Assembly (NCBI GenBank): GCA_012727415.1
Contig: JAAYHI010000125.1
Coordinates: forward strand, 1 to 24,954
DNA from: Bacillota bacterium
Lineage (GTDB): Bacteria > Bacillota > Proteinivoracia > UBA4975
Length of the DNA stretch: 24,954 nucleotides
Direction of reading: 5' to 3'
Shown here: piece by piece, positions 22,832 through 24,954 of the stretch
How positions within the stretch are numbered: position 1 is the first letter of the stretch
Layout: each line of letters starts with the position of its first letter
The notes under the pieces: model-generated
Seen by the model: the letters and a program-made list of their open reading frames with translations, nothing else
What the model was told of the DNA's origin: nothing
Databases searched by the model: none
Made by a program: the position numbers and the translations under genes

Positions 22832-24364
22832 TTATATCTCTTCCTCCGGGAAGTATTCCCCGACAGCTGCATGCAGGGAATTGATGGCTTTGGGAAGGGC
22901 AGCGAGGACATCCCGGGGCAGCTGGGAGACAATGCCCGACTCCCTGGCCGCCAGCTCTGATGCTGTGCCCAACAGCCACGTTGCAGCACAAGCGGCGGCA
23001 AAGGGCTCAGCTCTTTGGGCCAGCAATCCCAGGATCAGCCCGGTGAGAATATCCCCGGAACCGCCTGTGGCGAGTCCGGGAGTGCCGGTGATGTTGAGGG
23101 CAGCCCTGCCTGTGGAATCAGCGATGCAAGTCGTAGCCCCTTTGAGGACCACCACGCATCCCCAGGCTCTTGCGCCCCGGCGGCAAATCTCCAGGGGGTT
23201 TGCCAGCACATCCTCAACTGTGCACGCCAATAATCTCGCCATTTCTCCGGGATGAGGGGTGACGACGGTGGGCCCTTCCCGCCGGGGAATGCCAGGGGCC
23301 AGCACATTAAGGCCATCGGCATCGATTACCAGGGGCAATTGAGTTTTTAGGAGGCGTCCTGCCAAAGCCCTGGTTCCCGGTCCTGTCCTGCACCCGGGGC
23401 CTATGGCCGCCGCAGTAAACTTACCCAGGGGCACCTGAGCAGCCGCTTCAGGTGAAAACTCGCCCTGGGCAGATGCCGGCAGGGGCAGGGTAAGGGCTTC
23501 CCAAATATTGGCCGCCACCAGGGGCTGAATTTCGCTGGGACATGCTATGGTCAGGAGGCCGATTCCCGAGCGCAAAGCCGCTGTCCCTGCCAGCATGGCG
23601 GCACCGCTCATGCCCCGGCTGCCTGCAGCCAGGAGGCCGTGGCCGAAGCTGCCCTTATGGCTGTCGAGATTCCGCAGGGGCAATCCCCTGGCGGCATGGC
23701 CTTTATTATTTAACACCAGGCCTGTGTCCTGCAGCAGTGCCTCCGGCAGGCCAATGGGGTTAATGCAGATCTTGCCCACTGCCTGACGGCCGGCGGCAGT
23801 ATAGAGGCCTGCCTTGGCCAGGCCAAAAGTAGCGGTGGCATCAGCCTGGACAACAGCACCGGCGGGGGGGACAAACTCTGCCGGCAATCCGGAAGGGATG
23901 TCCACCGCCACCACCTTCCCGGCAGCGGCATTGATGGCAGCGATAATCTCCGCCGCCTTCCCCCGGACCTCACCCCGGAGGCCGGTTCCCAACAGGGCAT
24001 CGACGATAACTACACCCTCGGCAAGCTGGCCGGGATCCTGGTATTTCTCCCAGGGCAGGCCAAGACTGGCATAGACCTGGTACTGCAAGGCAGCATCGCC
24101 CTGCAATTCCTCGGGGCTGATGGCGGTAACCACTTTCACCGGCAGGGAGCGGGCAGCCAGGTGCCGCGCAATTCCCCAGCCGTCGCCGCCATTGTTGCCG
24201 GCGCCCGTCACCACCACTATTTGCCCTTGCGGTTTGACTTCCGCAACGACGGAGGCAGCAAAGGCAGAAGCTGCTTCCATCAGGTTCTGGCCAGGCAGGC
24301 CGTACTCTTCTATCGCCCGCCTGTCGATTTCCCGCATCTGCTCACCACTGACTAACCACTGCAT
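22832..24364 (-). CDS. nnr: Bifunctional NAD(P)H-hydrate repair enzyme (epimerase + ADP-dependent dehydratase)
   Basis: A 510-residue protein repairing hydrated NAD(P)H. The N-terminal half (1 to about 215) is the epimerase: LVSGEQMREIDRRAIEEYGL, GAGNNGGDGWGIARHL (54-69) and VDIPSGLPAEF. The C-terminal half (about 225-495) is the ADP-dependent dehydratase: KGSFGHGLLAAGSRGMSGAA, VTPHPGEMARLL and TPGLATGGSGDILTGLILG (near 428-446), with the catalytic GxGD. Both active sites look complete. It starts at ATG 24364, with GAGGGGG upstream, inside the last 13 bases of acpS, so it is coupled to acpS. The order acpS-nnr is common in Bacillota. Confidence 0.96.
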   Translation of the reverse strand: MQWLVSGEQMREIDRRAIEEYGLPGQNLMEAASAFAASVVAEVKPQGQIVVVTGAGNNGGDGWGIARHLAARSLPVKVVTAISPEELQGDAALQYQVYASLGLPWEKYQDPGQLAEGVVIVDALLGTGLRGEVRGKAAEIIAAINAAAGKVVAVDIPSGLPAEFVPPAGAVVQADATATFGLAKAGLYTAAGRQAVGKICINPIGLPEALLQDTGLVLNNKGHAARGLPLRNLDSHKGSFGHGLLAAGSRGMSGAAMLAGTAALRSGIGLLTIACPSEIQPLVAANIWEALTLPLPASAQGEFSPEAAAQVPLGKFTAAAIGPGCRTGPGTRALAGRLLKTQLPLVIDADGLNVLAPGIPRREGPTVVTPHPGEMARLLACTVEDVLANPLEICRRGARAWGCVVVLKGATTCIADSTGRAALNITGTPGLATGGSGDILTGLILGLLAQRAEPFAAACAATWLLGTASELAARESGIVSQLPRDVLAALPKAINSLHAAVGEYFPEEEI

Positions 24365-24741
24365 CTATCTTCCCCCTCTGCTATGCAGATTGCAACTGCC
24401 CGCCCCTGATCATGGCTGACAGATACGTGCAGCCGCGAAATTCCCAAGCCGGCAGCAGTCTCGGCGGCCTTGCCCCAAAGTTGCACCTGGGGGGCTCCTC
24501 TTTGGTTGTGATGCACTTCCACCTGCTGCCAGGAATGGCCGGCAAGCCCCGTTCCCAAAGCTTTAAAGACCGCTTCCTTGACAGCAAAAAGGGCCGCCAG
24601 CCGGGACGCTCGCCTTGCCCCTGGGGGCAATTGAGCAAGCTCCCGGGGAGTAAAGAGCCGCTGACCCAACCGGGGGTTAAGGTCCACCGCCTCCCCCACC
24701 CGGTCAATCTCGATGCTGTCAATGCCAACACCTATTATCAT
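24352..24741 (-). CDS. acpS: Holo-[acyl-carrier-protein] synthase
   Basis: A 129-residue enzyme that attaches 4'-phosphopantetheine to acyl-carrier protein. Motifs are GVGIDSIEIDR (4-14) with the Mg-binding Asp 8, RLAALFAVKEAVFKAL (47-62) with the conserved Glu 56, and VSVSHDQGRAVAICI near the C-terminus. The start at ATG 24741 is preceded by AGGGG about 8 bases upstream and gives the usual family length; the frame extending to 24792 is an artefact. It overlaps nnr by 13 bases. Confidence 0.96.
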   Translation of the reverse strand: MIIGVGIDSIEIDRVGEAVDLNPRLGQRLFTPRELAQLPPGARRASRLAALFAVKEAVFKALGTGLAGHSWQQVEVHHNQRGAPQVQLWGKAAETAAGLGISRLHVSVSHDQGRAVAICIAEGEDRCSG

Positions 24742-24810
24742 CGCACTTCCCCTGCCTGAATTTAACATTCTACTAATGTCAGTATACCTCAATGCCCCTG
24801 GATATAAAAG

Positions 24811-24832
24811 AACCGGCTGTACTGGGCCGGTT
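24811..24832 (-). terminator. Terminator after the right-edge gene
   Basis: On minus AACCGGC / GCCGGTT (24832-24826 and 24817-24811) form a 7-bp stem overlapping the stop codon of the edge gene, followed by CTTTTATAT. An 8-base loop separates the arms. Confidence 0.75.
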
Positions 24833-24954
24833 ACTTGCCTTTGCCGGGGCCTTTTTTCTTCGCTCCCGAATTCCCGTTGAGATTGTCGAGGTACTCCTTT
24901 ATCCCGATATTGGGGCGCTTGCTTTTAAGGATTTCTTCGGCCTGTTCCAGGGAA
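24831..24954 (-). CDS. C-terminal end of an unidentified protein (partial)
   Basis: The minus frame reads in from the right edge and ends at TAA 24833-24831. About 40 residues are visible: a helical stretch with EQAEEILKSKRPNIGIKEYL, then DNLNGN and a basic Gly/Lys-rich tail (KKKGPGKGK). I do not recognise the family. A terminator overlaps its stop codon. Confidence 0.7.
   Translation of the reverse strand, partial: SLEQAEEILKSKRPNIGIKEYLDNLNGNSGAKKKGPGKGK

Noticed and set aside
22813..23001. N-terminal extension of the lipoprotein frame
   Set aside because: It overlaps nnr and would place the lipobox about 90 residues inside the protein.

Overview
The window looks like a core-genome stretch of a Gram-positive, spore-forming, anaerobic Clostridia-type bacterium (Bacillota). 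The support is strong Shine-Dalgarno sites (AGGAGG and GGGGG types), a SpoIID/LytB-domain protein, UPF0173, WYL and DUF4870-type Bacillota proteins, a YqeB/YqeC/MocA set linked to selenium-dependent molybdenum hydroxylases, and GC-rich but not extreme composition. Genus cannot be told from the sequence alone. I see no rRNA, tRNA, CRISPR array, insertion sequence or phage gene. Genes fill almost the whole window, and no gap exceeds about 180 bases.

Layout. (1) Bases 1-5162, minus strand: an operon of a secreted/membrane protein with a glutamine-amidotransferase-like fold, an ABC ATPase, an ABC-2 permease, and a three-helix membrane protein whose Glu/Gly-rich tail runs off the left edge. It has its own near-perfect promoter (5282-5311) inside the end of the preceding gene. 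(2) 5308-7465, minus: mocA-yqeB-yqeC, molybdenum hydroxylase cofactor maturation. (3) 7671-11149, plus: two coupled 579-residue ABC exporter half-transporters with a promoter and a terminator. (4) 11231-12478, plus: a GNAT acetyltransferase directly followed by a PAP2-family membrane protein, ending in a terminator shared with the convergent gene. (5) 12492-15586, minus: a THUMP-domain RNA methyltransferase coupled to a SpoIID-like protein. (6) 15637-17830, minus: small and membrane genes, namely a CBS-pair protein with a Cys cluster, a multi-span membrane protein, a 65-residue repeat protein and a zinc-ribbon membrane protein. (7) 17945-18088, plus: a 47-residue single-helix membrane protein, divergent from the CBS gene. 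(8) 18104-19982, minus: murB and a DHH phosphoesterase. (9) 20107-20448, plus: a Tic20/DUF4870-like membrane protein. (10) 20482-22206, minus: a WYL regulator and a UPF0173 hydrolase. (11) 22312-24741, minus: acpS, nnr and a lipoprotein. (12) 24831-24954: the end of an unidentified gene.

How it fits together. Several clusters are housekeeping (cell wall, metabolite repair, acyl-carrier-protein activation). The least explained parts are the ABC/GATase-like/Glu-Gly operon at the left edge and the set of small, poorly known proteins between 15637 and 18088. For several genes I moved the start away from the longest open frame because a clear ribosome binding site and the family's usual N-terminus agree on an internal start. 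No drastic new system is visible. The best candidates for undescribed biology are the left operon, the 65-residue repeat protein with an SD-masking hairpin after it, and the CBS protein paired divergently with a tiny membrane protein.
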